A stretch of DNA of 61,352 nucleotides from DATLAN01 sp035527455 (GTDB lineage: Bacteria; Planctomycetota; Planctomycetia; Pirellulales; Thermoguttaceae): positions 1 to 61,352 of the forward strand of contig DATLAN010000028.1 of assembly GCA_035527455.1 (NCBI GenBank), written 5' to 3'. A program made the position numbers and the translations under genes. The notes under the pieces are model-generated. The model ran no database searches and was not told where the DNA came from. It saw only the letters and a list, made by a program, of their open reading frames with translations. This document shows positions 16,831 through 25,535 of this stretch, piece by piece (positions within the stretch are counted from its first letter, which is position 1; each line of letters begins with the position of its first letter).

Positions 16831-17157
16831 ATGAATCTTCCTACTGAAATCTTCGGCGACGTGATCGTGGTCCATACGCCGGAGGAACTCGGCGCGAACC
16901 AGTGCGAGGACTTCGAAGGGTACGTTCCGACGCTGGAACGCGACAACGTGGTATTGGACGTGGACAATACCGAAGAGATCGACAGCAAGGGGTTGACGGC
17001 GCTGTTGAAGGTGCAGGAGGCGTTGCGCGACCGGGGCGGCGAGGTCAAGATCGCGGCCACCAATCCGATGAACCGCAAGATCTTCGAGATCACGCGGCTC
17101 GACCAGCAGCTTGAAGTGTTCGAAAGCGTCATCGACGCCGTGAAGAGTTTCCGATGA
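16831..17157 (+). CDS. STAS-domain protein (anti-sigma-factor antagonist type)
   Basis: A 108-residue single STAS domain. The usual phosphorylation region reads TEEIDSKGLTALLKVQEAL, keeping the D-S-x-G-L core of SpoIIAA-type proteins, with Ser in the normal position. Such proteins bind anti-sigma factors or serve as phospho-switches in signalling complexes. No anti-sigma kinase is adjacent. Its stop overlaps the GspE start by 4 nt (ATGA), so it is translated together with the motor ATPase, which points to a role in the apparatus rather than in general stress (inference). Confidence 0.88.
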   Translation: MNLPTEIFGDVIVVHTPEELGANQCEDFEGYVPTLERDNVVLDVDNTEEIDSKGLTALLKVQEALRDRGGEVKIAATNPMNRKIFEITRLDQQLEVFESVIDAVKSFR

Positions 17158-18872
17158 AGAGCAACGGCACAAGTCTCGTCCCGCGACGCCTCGGCGACCT
17201 GCTGGTCGACCGGGGCTACCTCACGCAGGAGGACTTGCGGTCTGCGCTGGAGCGGCAGAAGCAGGACGGCCGCAACCGGCTGCTGGGCGAGATCCTGGTC
17301 GACGGGGAGTACTGCACCGAAGACCAGATCGTCGAATGCCTGGCCACCGAATACGGCGTTCCCTACGCCAAGCTGGAAGCCCGGCTGATGGACCCGGCCA
17401 TCGTCGACGTGTTGCCGCGGGAGTACATCGAGGAGAATCTGGCGATGCCGCTGTTCGTGGTTCGCGAGATGCTCACGATCGCCGTCTCCGAGCCGTCGAA
17501 CCTGTTCCTGATCGAGGAGATTCGCAGCCTGGTCAAGATGCAGGTGCAGATCGTCGCCGCCACGCCCAAGGACATCCGGCGGGTGATCGCCACGCTGCCG
17601 AATTCCAAGGTCTTCGTGATCGACGACATCATCGACGGTTCGGACGGGACCGACGTCACGTTGATCGAAGAGGCCATCGAGGACATCGGCGACGTGGAGG
17701 AGATCGCCGGCCAGTCGCCCGTCATCCGGCTGGTCAACTACCTCATCTTCCACGCGGTGAAGGAAGGGGCCAGCGACATCCACATCGAGCCGGCCGAGCG
17801 CTGCATGCGCGTGCGCAACCGGATCGACGGCCGTTTGTACAAGGCGCTGGAGGTCCCGCTCCACCTGCTCTCCGCCGTGACCAGCCGCATCAAGATCATG
17901 GCCGCGATGGACATCAGCGAACGCCGCCTGCCCCAAGACGGGCGCGTCAACGTGCTGCTCGAAGGCCGCAAGATCGATCTTCGCGTGAGCACCTTCCCCA
18001 CCACGCACGGCGAAAAGACCGTCATCCGCGTGCTCGACACCCGAACCGTCTCGTTGAACCTCGAGGACCTGGGCTTCGCCGAAGACATCCTCGGCGACTT
18101 CCAGCGGAGCATTCGCGCTCCCAACGGGATCATCCTGGTGACCGGCCCGACGGGAAGCGGAAAGTCGACCACCCTCTACGCCGCGCTGAACGCCATCAGC
18201 TCGATGGAGAACAACGTCTGCACGGTGGAAGACCCGATCGAATACCACCTGCCGTTGATCAACCAGTTCCAGGTGCAGACGAAGATCGGCATGACGTTCT
18301 CCAAGGCGCTGCGGACGCTGTTGCGGCAGGATCCCGACGTGATCATGGTGGGCGAGATCCGCGACGAAGAAACCGCGCGGACCGCGATCCAGGCCGCCCT
18401 GACCGGCCACCTCGTCTTCAGCACCCTGCACACCAACGACGCCTGTTCGGCCATCACTCGGCTGATCAACATGGGCGTGGAGCCTTACTTGATCGGGGCC
18501 GCGCTGAACGTGATTCTGGCCCAACGGCTGGTCCGCTGCATCTGCTCGAAGTGTACCCGGACCTACGATCCGCCGCGGACCGTACGCAAGACCCTGGAGC
18601 GGATGGGTTACGAGTTCAGCGCCTACTACAAAGGCGTGGGATGCCAAGCCTGCCGCAATACGGGCTTCAAGGGGCGGATCGGCGTACACGAGTTTCTGAT
18701 CGTCGACGACCAACTGCGCGACGCCATCGTGCTCGACCCGAGCATCAGCAACATCCGCCGGATCGTCGAGCGCAACGGCATGGTCACGCTCAAACACGAC
18801 GGCTTTCGCAAGGTCCGCGAAGGCATCACCACCATCGAAGAAATCTTCCACATCGCCGGAGACGCGTCATGA
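17154..18872 (+). CDS. gspE: Secretion/pilus assembly ATPase (GspE/PilB)
   Basis: A 572-residue hexameric motor ATPase. An N-terminal MshEN/GspE-N domain (RRLGDLLVDRGYLTQEDL onward) is followed by the core: Walker A GPTGSGKSTTLYAALN, the Asp box VEDPIEYHLP, Walker B DPDVIMVGEIRDEET and the His box ALTGHLVFSTLHTNDA. A zinc-binding C-x2-C module (CICSKC) pairs with CQAC further on, as in GspE/PilB extension ATPases. It powers pseudopilus or pilus assembly at the inner membrane. It overlaps both neighbours by 4 nt. MshEN domains can bind c-di-GMP, and c-di-GMP-type proteins occur at the right end of the window. Confidence 0.96.
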   Translation: MKSNGTSLVPRRLGDLLVDRGYLTQEDLRSALERQKQDGRNRLLGEILVDGEYCTEDQIVECLATEYGVPYAKLEARLMDPAIVDVLPREYIEENLAMPLFVVREMLTIAVSEPSNLFLIEEIRSLVKMQVQIVAATPKDIRRVIATLPNSKVFVIDDIIDGSDGTDVTLIEEAIEDIGDVEEIAGQSPVIRLVNYLIFHAVKEGASDIHIEPAERCMRVRNRIDGRLYKALEVPLHLLSAVTSRIKIMAAMDISERRLPQDGRVNVLLEGRKIDLRVSTFPTTHGEKTVIRVLDTRTVSLNLEDLGFAEDILGDFQRSIRAPNGIILVTGPTGSGKSTTLYAALNAISSMENNVCTVEDPIEYHLPLINQFQVQTKIGMTFSKALRTLLRQDPDVIMVGEIRDEETARTAIQAALTGHLVFSTLHTNDACSAITRLINMGVEPYLIGAALNVILAQRLVRCICSKCTRTYDPPRTVRKTLERMGYEFSAYYKGVGCQACRNTGFKGRIGVHEFLIVDDQLRDAIVLDPSISNIRRIVERNGMVTLKHDGFRKVREGITTIEEIFHIAGDAS

Positions 18873-20059
18873 CCTTCCAATATCGTGTCCGCGATCCGCT
18901 GGGAAAGACCCACGAAGGGAACCTCGAAGCCGACAGCGTCGAGGAGGCCACCCAGCAACTCCGCCGCGACGGATTCCAGATCCTCGATCTCAGCGAGGAG
19001 GACGGCGGCGGCGGATTGCTCGCCCGGCGGGTCTCCAAGAACGAACTGATCTACTTCACCAGCCAGTTGGCCATCATGGTCGACACGGGAATCTCGCTGT
19101 CGGCCGCCCTGACGGGGATCGTCGAACAGGAGCCCAACCCTACTTTGCGCAACATCCTCGGCGGCTTGAGAGACGCGGTCGAGGGCGGCGAGGACTTCTC
19201 CTCGGCGCTGGCACAGCACCCCAAGCTGTTCGGCAAGACCTACGTGTCGCTGGTCAAGGCCAGCGAGGCGACCGGCACGTTGGGCCCCATGCTCGACCGG
19301 ATCGCCGACTACCTCCGCAAGGAACTCGAAACCCGCGGCAAGGTCCGATCCGCCATGGCCTATCCCATGGTCATGATGATCCTGGCCATGGGCGTAACCA
19401 TCTTCCTGCTGGCCTACATCCTGCCGAAGTTCACGCCGCTGTTCAAATCCAAGGGCACCAAGCTGCCCGGCCCGACGCTCATCATGATGAGCGCCTCCGA
19501 AGTGCTGCTGGGCTACTGGTATTTCTGGCTGGCCGGCTTGGTGGCGGTGATCGTCGCCTTCGTCATGGGCAAGCGAACCGCCCCCGGCCGCCAGGCGCTC
19601 GACTGGGTCAAGATCAACCTGCCGCTGATCGGGCCGATGACCCGCAAAGTCACCATCAGCCGGAGCATTCGCACCCTGGGCACGATGCTGGCCAGCGATG
19701 TGCCCATCCTGGACGCGATCCGGCTGGCCGGTGAAGTGTCGAACAACTACTACTACGAGAAGCTCTGGGAGCACGTGCTCGATGAAGTCACCGCCGGAAA
19801 ACGCATCTGCGAAGTCCTCCGCGGCAACCCGCTGTTCCCCAGCGTGTTGGTGCAGATGATCTCGGCGGGCGAAGAGTCGGGCCGACTCGACATGGTCCTG
19901 GAGCGGGTCAGCAACTACTACGACCGCGAAGTCGAAACGTCGCTGAAAACGACCACCAGCCTGATCGAGCCGATCATGATCGCCGTGATGGGAGCGATCG
20001 TCGGCACCATCGGGCTGGCCCTTCTGCTGCCCATCTTCAGCCTCAGCAAGCAGCCATAA
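18869..20059 (+). CDS. gspF: Inner-membrane platform protein (GspF/PilC)
   Basis: A 396-residue polytopic protein with two T2SSF domains. The first contains FTSQLAIMVDTGISLSAAL and the second ISRSIRTLGTMLASDVPILD; each is followed by an ISAGEESGRL-like or VKASEATGTLG block. Three hydrophobic stretches are evident (about residues 167-190, 215-240 and 365-390). It anchors the assembly ATPase and guides pilin polymerisation. The ATG lies in the ATGA overlap with gspE. It closes the operon; the next 240 bp hold only half a PR-B repeat. Confidence 0.96.
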   Translation: MTFQYRVRDPLGKTHEGNLEADSVEEATQQLRRDGFQILDLSEEDGGGGLLARRVSKNELIYFTSQLAIMVDTGISLSAALTGIVEQEPNPTLRNILGGLRDAVEGGEDFSSALAQHPKLFGKTYVSLVKASEATGTLGPMLDRIADYLRKELETRGKVRSAMAYPMVMMILAMGVTIFLLAYILPKFTPLFKSKGTKLPGPTLIMMSASEVLLGYWYFWLAGLVAVIVAFVMGKRTAPGRQALDWVKINLPLIGPMTRKVTISRSIRTLGTMLASDVPILDAIRLAGEVSNNYYYEKLWEHVLDEVTAGKRICEVLRGNPLFPSVLVQMISAGEESGRLDMVLERVSNYYDREVETSLKTTTSLIEPIMIAVMGAIVGTIGLALLLPIFSLSKQP

Positions 20060-20123
20060 GCGGAAGTCGATGCAGTCCTCGCAAGAACTCCGGCAGAACC
20101 GCCGGGAATCGCAGAACGTCACC

Positions 20124-20152
20124 GTTTAGCGGGCTTACCTTGCCCGCCGTTG
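20124..20152. repeat. PR-B half-copy, diverged
   Basis: A single arm beginning GTTTAGCGGGCTTACC and ending TTGCCCGCCGTTG, so the inner stem is interrupted. No second arm follows. It lies between gspF and the PQQ-propeller gene. Confidence 0.7.
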
Positions 20153-20298
20153 CCTCGGCCGGTTCCTGCCAAAACGCCCGCCACTTTCGCACGCTTCACC
20201 GGCCCGGTATAATGGCGGCCGAGATGCGGATCCGTCGCAGCCCGCTTCGGGATCGCCATTCGACGGAAACCGGAGTCCATTCTTCCGAGGAGACCGAC

Positions 20299-23200
20299 AT
20301 GAGGAGAACCATCATCGGCGTGTCTGCACTGCTGGCAGTGCTCTTGTCGACGTGCCCATCGGCGTATGCGGCCCCGCTGGAAGATCCGGCGCAGATGGCC
20401 GCCGACATCTTGAAACAAGCAGGTACCCGCGGAGGCATCGTCGTACACCTCGGCTGTGGCGACGGCCGGCTGACCGCGGCGCTGAGGGCAAACCAAGGAT
20501 ATACGGTCCACGGCCTGCAGGTCGATCGAACCGAAGTGGAGCCGGCCCGCGAGTTCATCCGTGCCCGTGGACTCTACGGGCCCGTTTCGGTGGAACGCCT
20601 GCCGGGGTCCACGCTCCCCTACGTCGACAACCTGGTGAATCTCGTCGTCGCCGAGGAACCGGGAGACGTTTCGCTGGAGGAGATGATGCGGGTGTTGGCC
20701 CCGGGCGGCGCGGCCTGCGTGAAGCAAGCCGGCGGCTGGCAGACACACGTCAAGCCGCGGCCGGAGGAGATCGACGAGTGGACGCATTTCCTCCACGACG
20801 CATCGAACAACGCGGTGGCGAGAGATAAGGTGGTCGGCCCGCCTCGGCAACTCCAATGGGTCGCCCCGCCGCTTTGGCTGCGGAGTCACGAAACCCCCTC
20901 GGGCGTCCAGGCGTCGGTCTGCGGCGGCGGACGGATCTTCTATATCTTCGACGAAGGACTGATCGGCATCACCGACGAGCGGCTGCCCGACCGGTGGTCG
21001 CTCGTCTGCCGCGACGCCTTCAACGGGAAGCTGCTTTGGCAGCGGCCCTTGAAGGGTTGGGGTTGGCGAGAGTGGAATTATCAGCGCTACGCGGGACAGG
21101 ACTGGACGCTAATGCGGGCGGCACGCACCGACGTCCCTTCGGAAAACCAGCGCCGCCTGGTCGTCGATGGAGACCGGCTCTACACTACGCTCGGATATCG
21201 CCAGGGGCTTTCCATCGTCGACGCGGCCACCGGCGAGACGCTCCAGACGATTCCGGAGACCGAAGATACACGGGAGATTCTCGTCAGCGACGGCGTCGTG
21301 GTGCTCTACGTCCACCCGCGTACGCCCGACGCGGCCCAGCGACGCGGCGAGGACCCGCCGAGTATCGGCCGCCTGGTCGCGATCGACGGGCAGTCGGGCC
21401 GGGTACTCTGGAATCAACACATCGCCACGATCCGGCCGCTCTTTCTGGCGATCGACGGCGGGCGGATCGTACACCAGTCGTCCCAGGAACTGGTCTGCCG
21501 GGAACTCGAAACGGGCAAGGAACTCTGGAGCACGACCCTCAAGACGGCAAGCGGTCGAACCATGGTGACCGTCGACGGCGTGGTGTTGATTTCCGGCGGA
21601 ACATCCCTGGAGGCGTACGATCTGAAAGACGGGGCGCTGTTGTGGAACAAGGCGACCTACTCGATCGGCGGCGCCGAGAACGCCGACCTGTTCGTGGCCG
21701 ACGGCCTGGCCTGGCGCGGCGTGGCCTCGATCACCGCCGAAACGGACGAGACGGGCAAGCCGCAAATCGGCAGGAGCCGCGACAGTGCCATGGCCCTGGG
21801 ATTCGATCTCCGCACCGGCGAAGAGAAACGCCGCGTCATCGCCCGCGAGATCCGCAGTCCCGAGCACCATCACCGCTGCTATCGAAACAAGGCGACCGAC
21901 CGCTACCTGATGACCGGCATGGAGGGGATCGAGTTCGTGGATCTTCAAGGGGAGAACCATTCGCAGAACAACTGGCTTCGCGGGGCGTGCCAATACGGGA
22001 TCCTCCCGTGCAACGGCATGATCTACGTTCCCGTCGACCAGTGTTTCTGCCATCCCGGCTCGAAAGTGCTGGGGTTCACGGCGGTGAGGGCCGAATCGCC
22101 CGTGGAGTTCCTGCCGGAGGAGAAGCGACTGTTGAAGGGTCCGGCCTATGGAAACGTGCAACTTGCAGCCCCCGCCGAGAACCGCGGCGATTGGCCGACC
22201 TATCGTCACGACGCCGCCCGCAGTGGTTCGACGCCGGCGGAACTTCCCGCGGACGTGAAGCCGGCGTGGCGGGTCGCCTTGGGCGGGAAGCTCACCCAAG
22301 CGGTCGTCGCCGACGGCCGCGTGCTGGTGGCCGCTTCCGACGCCCACACCGTACACGCCCTGGACGCCGCGACGGGCGACCGCCTCTGGCACTTCACCGC
22401 CGACGGCCGCATCGACTCGCCGCCGACCGTCTGGCGGGGCCTGGTCCTGTTCGGCTCCATGGACGGCCGGGTGTACTGCCTGAGGGCTGCCGACGGCGTG
22501 CTCGTCTGGCGGCTGACCGCCGCGCCGGCCGACCGACGGCTGGCGGCGTTCGACCAGCTCGAATCCGTCTGGCCCGTCCACGGCAGCGTGCTGGTCCTCG
22601 ACGGCGTGGCCTATTGCACCGCCGGACGCTCGACCTATCTCGACGGCGGCGTTCGCGTCTTCGGGCTGGATCCGCTCAGCGGGACGATCCGATACCGGAC
22701 GGTCATCAAGGGGCCCTTTCCGAAGGAGGACATGGACGATCGCGAAGTCTCCTTCTACACGACCGGCGCGAACTCGGACATTCTCGTGGCCGAAGGCGGG
22801 TTCCTCTACATGCGGCAGAAGAAGCTCACGCCCACGCTCGAACAGATCGACACGGAGATCCTCTCCAGCAAGGGCGAGACGGACGTCGGGCTGCACCTGT
22901 TCTCGACGGCCGGGCTGCTCGACGGCTCGGGCTACAACCGCACGTTCTGGATGTACTCGAAGCGATGGCCCGGCTTCCAACTGGCCAATCAGGCGCCCAA
23001 GACCGGCCAGTTGCTGGTCTTCGACGACCAGCAGACGTTCGCCGTAAGATACTTCTATCGCCGCAACGTCCACAGCCTGATGTTTTTCCCCGGCAAAGAG
23101 GGCTACCTGCTGTTCGCCGACAAGAACACCAACGAACCGCAGATCGTCGGCGAGCCGGGAGCGCGGACGCCGGTGCGGTGGCTGCCGCAATCCGATTTTT

Positions 23201-23571
23201 CGCGTGCCCGGGGCGACGAAGTGCGAAAACTCGAGAGCGACGCCTTCGGGCTGGACAAGATGATCGGCTACACGCGGGCGGAGCCGCCGCTATGGACCCG
23301 TTGGCTGCCGATCCGCATTCGCAGCATGGTCAAGTCGGGCGACCGGTTGTTCGTAGCCGGGCCGCCCGACGAGTTCGACCCGCGCGACCCCTACGCGCCG
23401 TTCGAGGGCCGCCGCGGCGCCCGCCTGGCGGTCGTCTCGGCCGACGGTGGGCAACTCCTAACCGAAGCCCCACTCGCCGCCCCGCCCATCTTCGACGGCC
23501 TCACCGCCTCCGCCGCCGGGCTGATGATTTCACTCGAAGACGGCAGTTTGGCCTGTTGGCGAGGCGAGTGA
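20299..23571 (+). CDS. Exported PQQ-type beta-propeller protein with a methyltransferase-like head
   Basis: A 1090-residue protein. A signal peptide ends near residue 24 (SAYA-APLED). Residues about 45-145 look like a class I SAM-methyltransferase fold: VVHLGCGDGRLTAAL is motif I, followed by VHGLQVDR and MMRVLAPGGAACV. The remainder is a beta-propeller of the PQQ/BamB type with repeated W-type blades (for example LLWQRPLKGW, ELWSTTLK, VLVWRL and DRLWHFT). ATG 20299 follows GAGGAGA. The family is common in planctomycetes, with no proven reaction known to me. An exported SAM domain is puzzling, because SAM should not be available there. Confidence 0.85.
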   Translation: MRRTIIGVSALLAVLLSTCPSAYAAPLEDPAQMAADILKQAGTRGGIVVHLGCGDGRLTAALRANQGYTVHGLQVDRTEVEPAREFIRARGLYGPVSVERLPGSTLPYVDNLVNLVVAEEPGDVSLEEMMRVLAPGGAACVKQAGGWQTHVKPRPEEIDEWTHFLHDASNNAVARDKVVGPPRQLQWVAPPLWLRSHETPSGVQASVCGGGRIFYIFDEGLIGITDERLPDRWSLVCRDAFNGKLLWQRPLKGWGWREWNYQRYAGQDWTLMRAARTDVPSENQRRLVVDGDRLYTTLGYRQGLSIVDAATGETLQTIPETEDTREILVSDGVVVLYVHPRTPDAAQRRGEDPPSIGRLVAIDGQSGRVLWNQHIATIRPLFLAIDGGRIVHQSSQELVCRELETGKELWSTTLKTASGRTMVTVDGVVLISGGTSLEAYDLKDGALLWNKATYSIGGAENADLFVADGLAWRGVASITAETDETGKPQIGRSRDSAMALGFDLRTGEEKRRVIAREIRSPEHHHRCYRNKATDRYLMTGMEGIEFVDLQGENHSQNNWLRGACQYGILPCNGMIYVPVDQCFCHPGSKVLGFTAVRAESPVEFLPEEKRLLKGPAYGNVQLAAPAENRGDWPTYRHDAARSGSTPAELPADVKPAWRVALGGKLTQAVVADGRVLVAASDAHTVHALDAATGDRLWHFTADGRIDSPPTVWRGLVLFGSMDGRVYCLRAADGVLVWRLTAAPADRRLAAFDQLESVWPVHGSVLVLDGVAYCTAGRSTYLDGGVRVFGLDPLSGTIRYRTVIKGPFPKEDMDDREVSFYTTGANSDILVAEGGFLYMRQKKLTPTLEQIDTEILSSKGETDVGLHLFSTAGLLDGSGYNRTFWMYSKRWPGFQLANQAPKTGQLLVFDDQQTFAVRYFYRRNVHSLMFFPGKEGYLLFADKNTNEPQIVGEPGARTPVRWLPQSDFSRARGDEVRKLESDAFGLDKMIGYTRAEPPLWTRWLPIRIRSMVKSGDRLFVAGPPDEFDPRDPYAPFEGRRGARLAVVSADGGQLLTEAPLAAPPIFDGLTASAAGLMISLEDGSLACWRGE

Positions 23572-23595
23572 GCGGGATCGAGGAATGATTCCATA

Positions 23596-23646
23596 GTAGC
23601 CATCTCGCTCCGCGAGATGTAGCTTCGTCTCGTGGAGCGAGACGGC
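23596..23646. repeat. PR-A palindromic repeat, copy 4
   Basis: Starts GTAGCCATCTCGC after CATA and ends GAGCGAGACGGC. The right end lacks the terminal TAC, and its right hairpin carries one uncompensated change (CTCGTGG). It lies 24 bp after the PQQ-propeller stop. Confidence 0.85.
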
Positions 23647-24095
23647 AATTCCTCACCACGAATCGCCGTCTCATCCGTCACCCCGGGCGGGACGATGGCA
23701 TTTCGATTTCGCCCATGGATCGGAGCGAGACCCCGACGACCCCTGAGTTGCAGTTCGTCCTCGATCCGGAGTTCTTGCAGGACTGCCGCTGTTTTGTCAG
23801 CCTGCGATATGCAACCCACATCGAGATTAGCATCGGTCAACCGGCCGCCCCGCGATTGACGCACGCTCCGGCGTCAGAGAGGCCGCAAGATCGCGGTCGA
23901 AAATCAAGATCCCATCTGTAAAGTACGTAATGGGGGGGGCGATGCAGCAAGGGGGCGTGAAAATGGAAAAAAGTCGCAAGAATGGCGGTCGGGGGGTTGC
24001 AATTGGAGGCGGCGGTGACCAAGATCCTGTTAGTGAGTCCTCGCGGATGGTCCGCGTGGTTGTCGTGCAGTGTACTTTACTTGGAGGGTGCAGTC
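23647..24095. other. Gene-poor gap before the beta-helix gene
   Basis: I see no convincing gene here. Short frames at 23715-23921 (+) and on the minus strand across the PR-A copy lack start signals and family features. The last 170 bp are G-rich (runs at 23931 and 23950) and include the GGAGG ribosome binding site at 24082. Confidence 0.5.
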
Positions 24096-25031
24096 ATGCA
24101 ACGGTTGACGGTCTTGGCGAGTTGGGTCGTGGTGGGGGTCTTCTGTCTTGCCGCCGCCGGCACGGTGCAGGCGAAAACGAAGGCGTGGAACGTACCGGGA
24201 GACTTTGCGACGATTCAGGAGGCAATTGACAGTGATGATGTGTTGGACGGCGATACGATCAGAGTGAAGAAGGGCAGTCGCGCTGGTGCGGAGGTCACGA
24301 AGAGCGTTAACATCGTCGGGGTCGGCAATCCGGTAATAGACAGCGGCCCGATGCATCCCGCCGGCCTGAGCATGGGCTTCCAACTCTTGGCCGGCAGCGA
24401 CGGGACGACGATCAGCCATCTGAGTTTCGCAGTGGACCTCGCGATCATGAACGGCGCGGCGGTCAATTATGTGACCGTCGAACACTGCAGCTTCGACAAC
24501 ACCATCCAGGCCGTCTCCAATTGGAGAGGAAGCGGTTGGGATATCAGCCACAACGTGATTACCGATCTGCGGACGCGAAACGGCGGTGGAATCGGAATTC
24601 TGGTCGCGGACTTCAGCGGTGGAGTCGTCGAAGATAATATCGTTTCCCACAACAAGATCTCCGGAACGCTTCACGTGGACCCGGCTGACGGCGGCGGTTA
24701 CGCGGGTACGGGGATTGTGCTCTACGCAGACTTCCGATGGGGAGGGGCCGGAGCATCCGCTATCACAAACAACGCCATCGTGATGAACGACGTCAGCCTG
24801 GTGAGCGACACGCCAGCCGTCGTTGATGTCGTTGGAATCGAGCTTACGGACACGCGTGACGACGGCACTTTGAAGCCGGTCGTCTACGATAACTGGATCG
24901 GATACAACGATCTGCGAGGGACCGAAGATCAAATCGGCATTACTCCACCGGAGCTGGAACTAGTCAACGACATATTTCGAAATCTCGGCGAAAATCGGGG
25001 GCATGGGATGTTCTCGGCCAATGCGTGGTAG
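24096..25031 (+). CDS. Secreted right-handed beta-helix protein
   Basis: A 311-residue protein with a signal peptide cleaved near residue 26 (TVQA-KTKAW). The mature part opens with VPGDFATIQEAIDSDDVLDGDTIRVKKG-type sequence, the classic start of NosD/pectate-lyase-like parallel beta-helix proteins, and continues with Asn-rich turns (WDISHNVITDL, VEDNIVSHNKI and ITNNAIVMNDV). No catalytic residues can be assigned, so polysaccharide binding or cleavage remains a guess. ATG 24096 is supported by GGAGG at 24082-24086. Base use looks less GC-rich at third positions than in the pilus operon, judged by eye. It begins the accessory stretch. Confidence 0.8.
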   Translation: MQRLTVLASWVVVGVFCLAAAGTVQAKTKAWNVPGDFATIQEAIDSDDVLDGDTIRVKKGSRAGAEVTKSVNIVGVGNPVIDSGPMHPAGLSMGFQLLAGSDGTTISHLSFAVDLAIMNGAAVNYVTVEHCSFDNTIQAVSNWRGSGWDISHNVITDLRTRNGGGIGILVADFSGGVVEDNIVSHNKISGTLHVDPADGGGYAGTGIVLYADFRWGGAGASAITNNAIVMNDVSLVSDTPAVVDVVGIELTDTRDDGTLKPVVYDNWIGYNDLRGTEDQIGITPPELELVNDIFRNLGENRGHGMFSANAW

Positions 25032-25167
25032 TCCCACACGCGGCAGCGACTTCGGGTGGTATTCGAGGTTGTTCAGGGGAGAGCGGCGGGCCCCTTGGTT
25101 CCGCCGCTTCTTGTCGCTCGACCGGCAGCCGACTCCGTTCGTATCATGGAGTACGAGTCCTTGACGG

Positions 25168-25500
25168 CTACGGCTCCGCCCAGTACGTGCGAGCGTCCTC
25201 GGGCAGGTTGTTGCGCGGGTAGCTGGGGCGGGTGTCGATCATGGGGACCGTTCCCTGGTTGACTTGCAGCGTTTGCAGGGCATGGGCCCGCTCGAGCATC
25301 GCGCCCGTCGCCTCGTTGGCCAGTTTCTGCACTTCGACCGGATCGTCCACCACCGTGGCGAGGGTTTCTTGGATGCGCCGGGCCTTCCTGACGCCTGGCC
25401 GCGGGAGAGATCCCGGAGCGTCGGTGGAGGGCTTGTAGGGCCGGTACTTGGCGACAACAATGGGGACGTGCAGCCCGGTGCGTGCCTGGGCGAAGGTCAA
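25168..25500 (-). CDS. Unrecognised ORF or gene fragment
   Basis: A 110-residue frame with a TTG start and the acidic/helical segment VVDDPVEVQKLANEATGAML, ending in LPEDARTYWAEP. The frame stays open for some codons beyond the TTG, and no Shine-Dalgarno site is visible. It lies between two plus-strand genes, next to the start of the radical SAM gene, in a stretch that otherwise holds nothing. The amino-acid composition looks protein-like, but I do not recognise the family. It may be the tail of a gene cut by rearrangement. Confidence 0.35.
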   Translation of the reverse strand: MTFAQARTGLHVPIVVAKYRPYKPSTDAPGSLPRPGVRKARRIQETLATVVDDPVEVQKLANEATGAMLERAHALQTLQVNQGTVPMIDTRPSYPRNNLPEDARTYWAEP

Positions 25501-25535
25501 GTGACGAATCTCGGATCCATAAGCGGATGTATGCC

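Noticed and set aside
17336..20059. 907-codon frame covering gspE and gspF
   Set aside because: The part inside gspE is out of frame with the ATPase; only the section from ATG 18869 is the real GspF.
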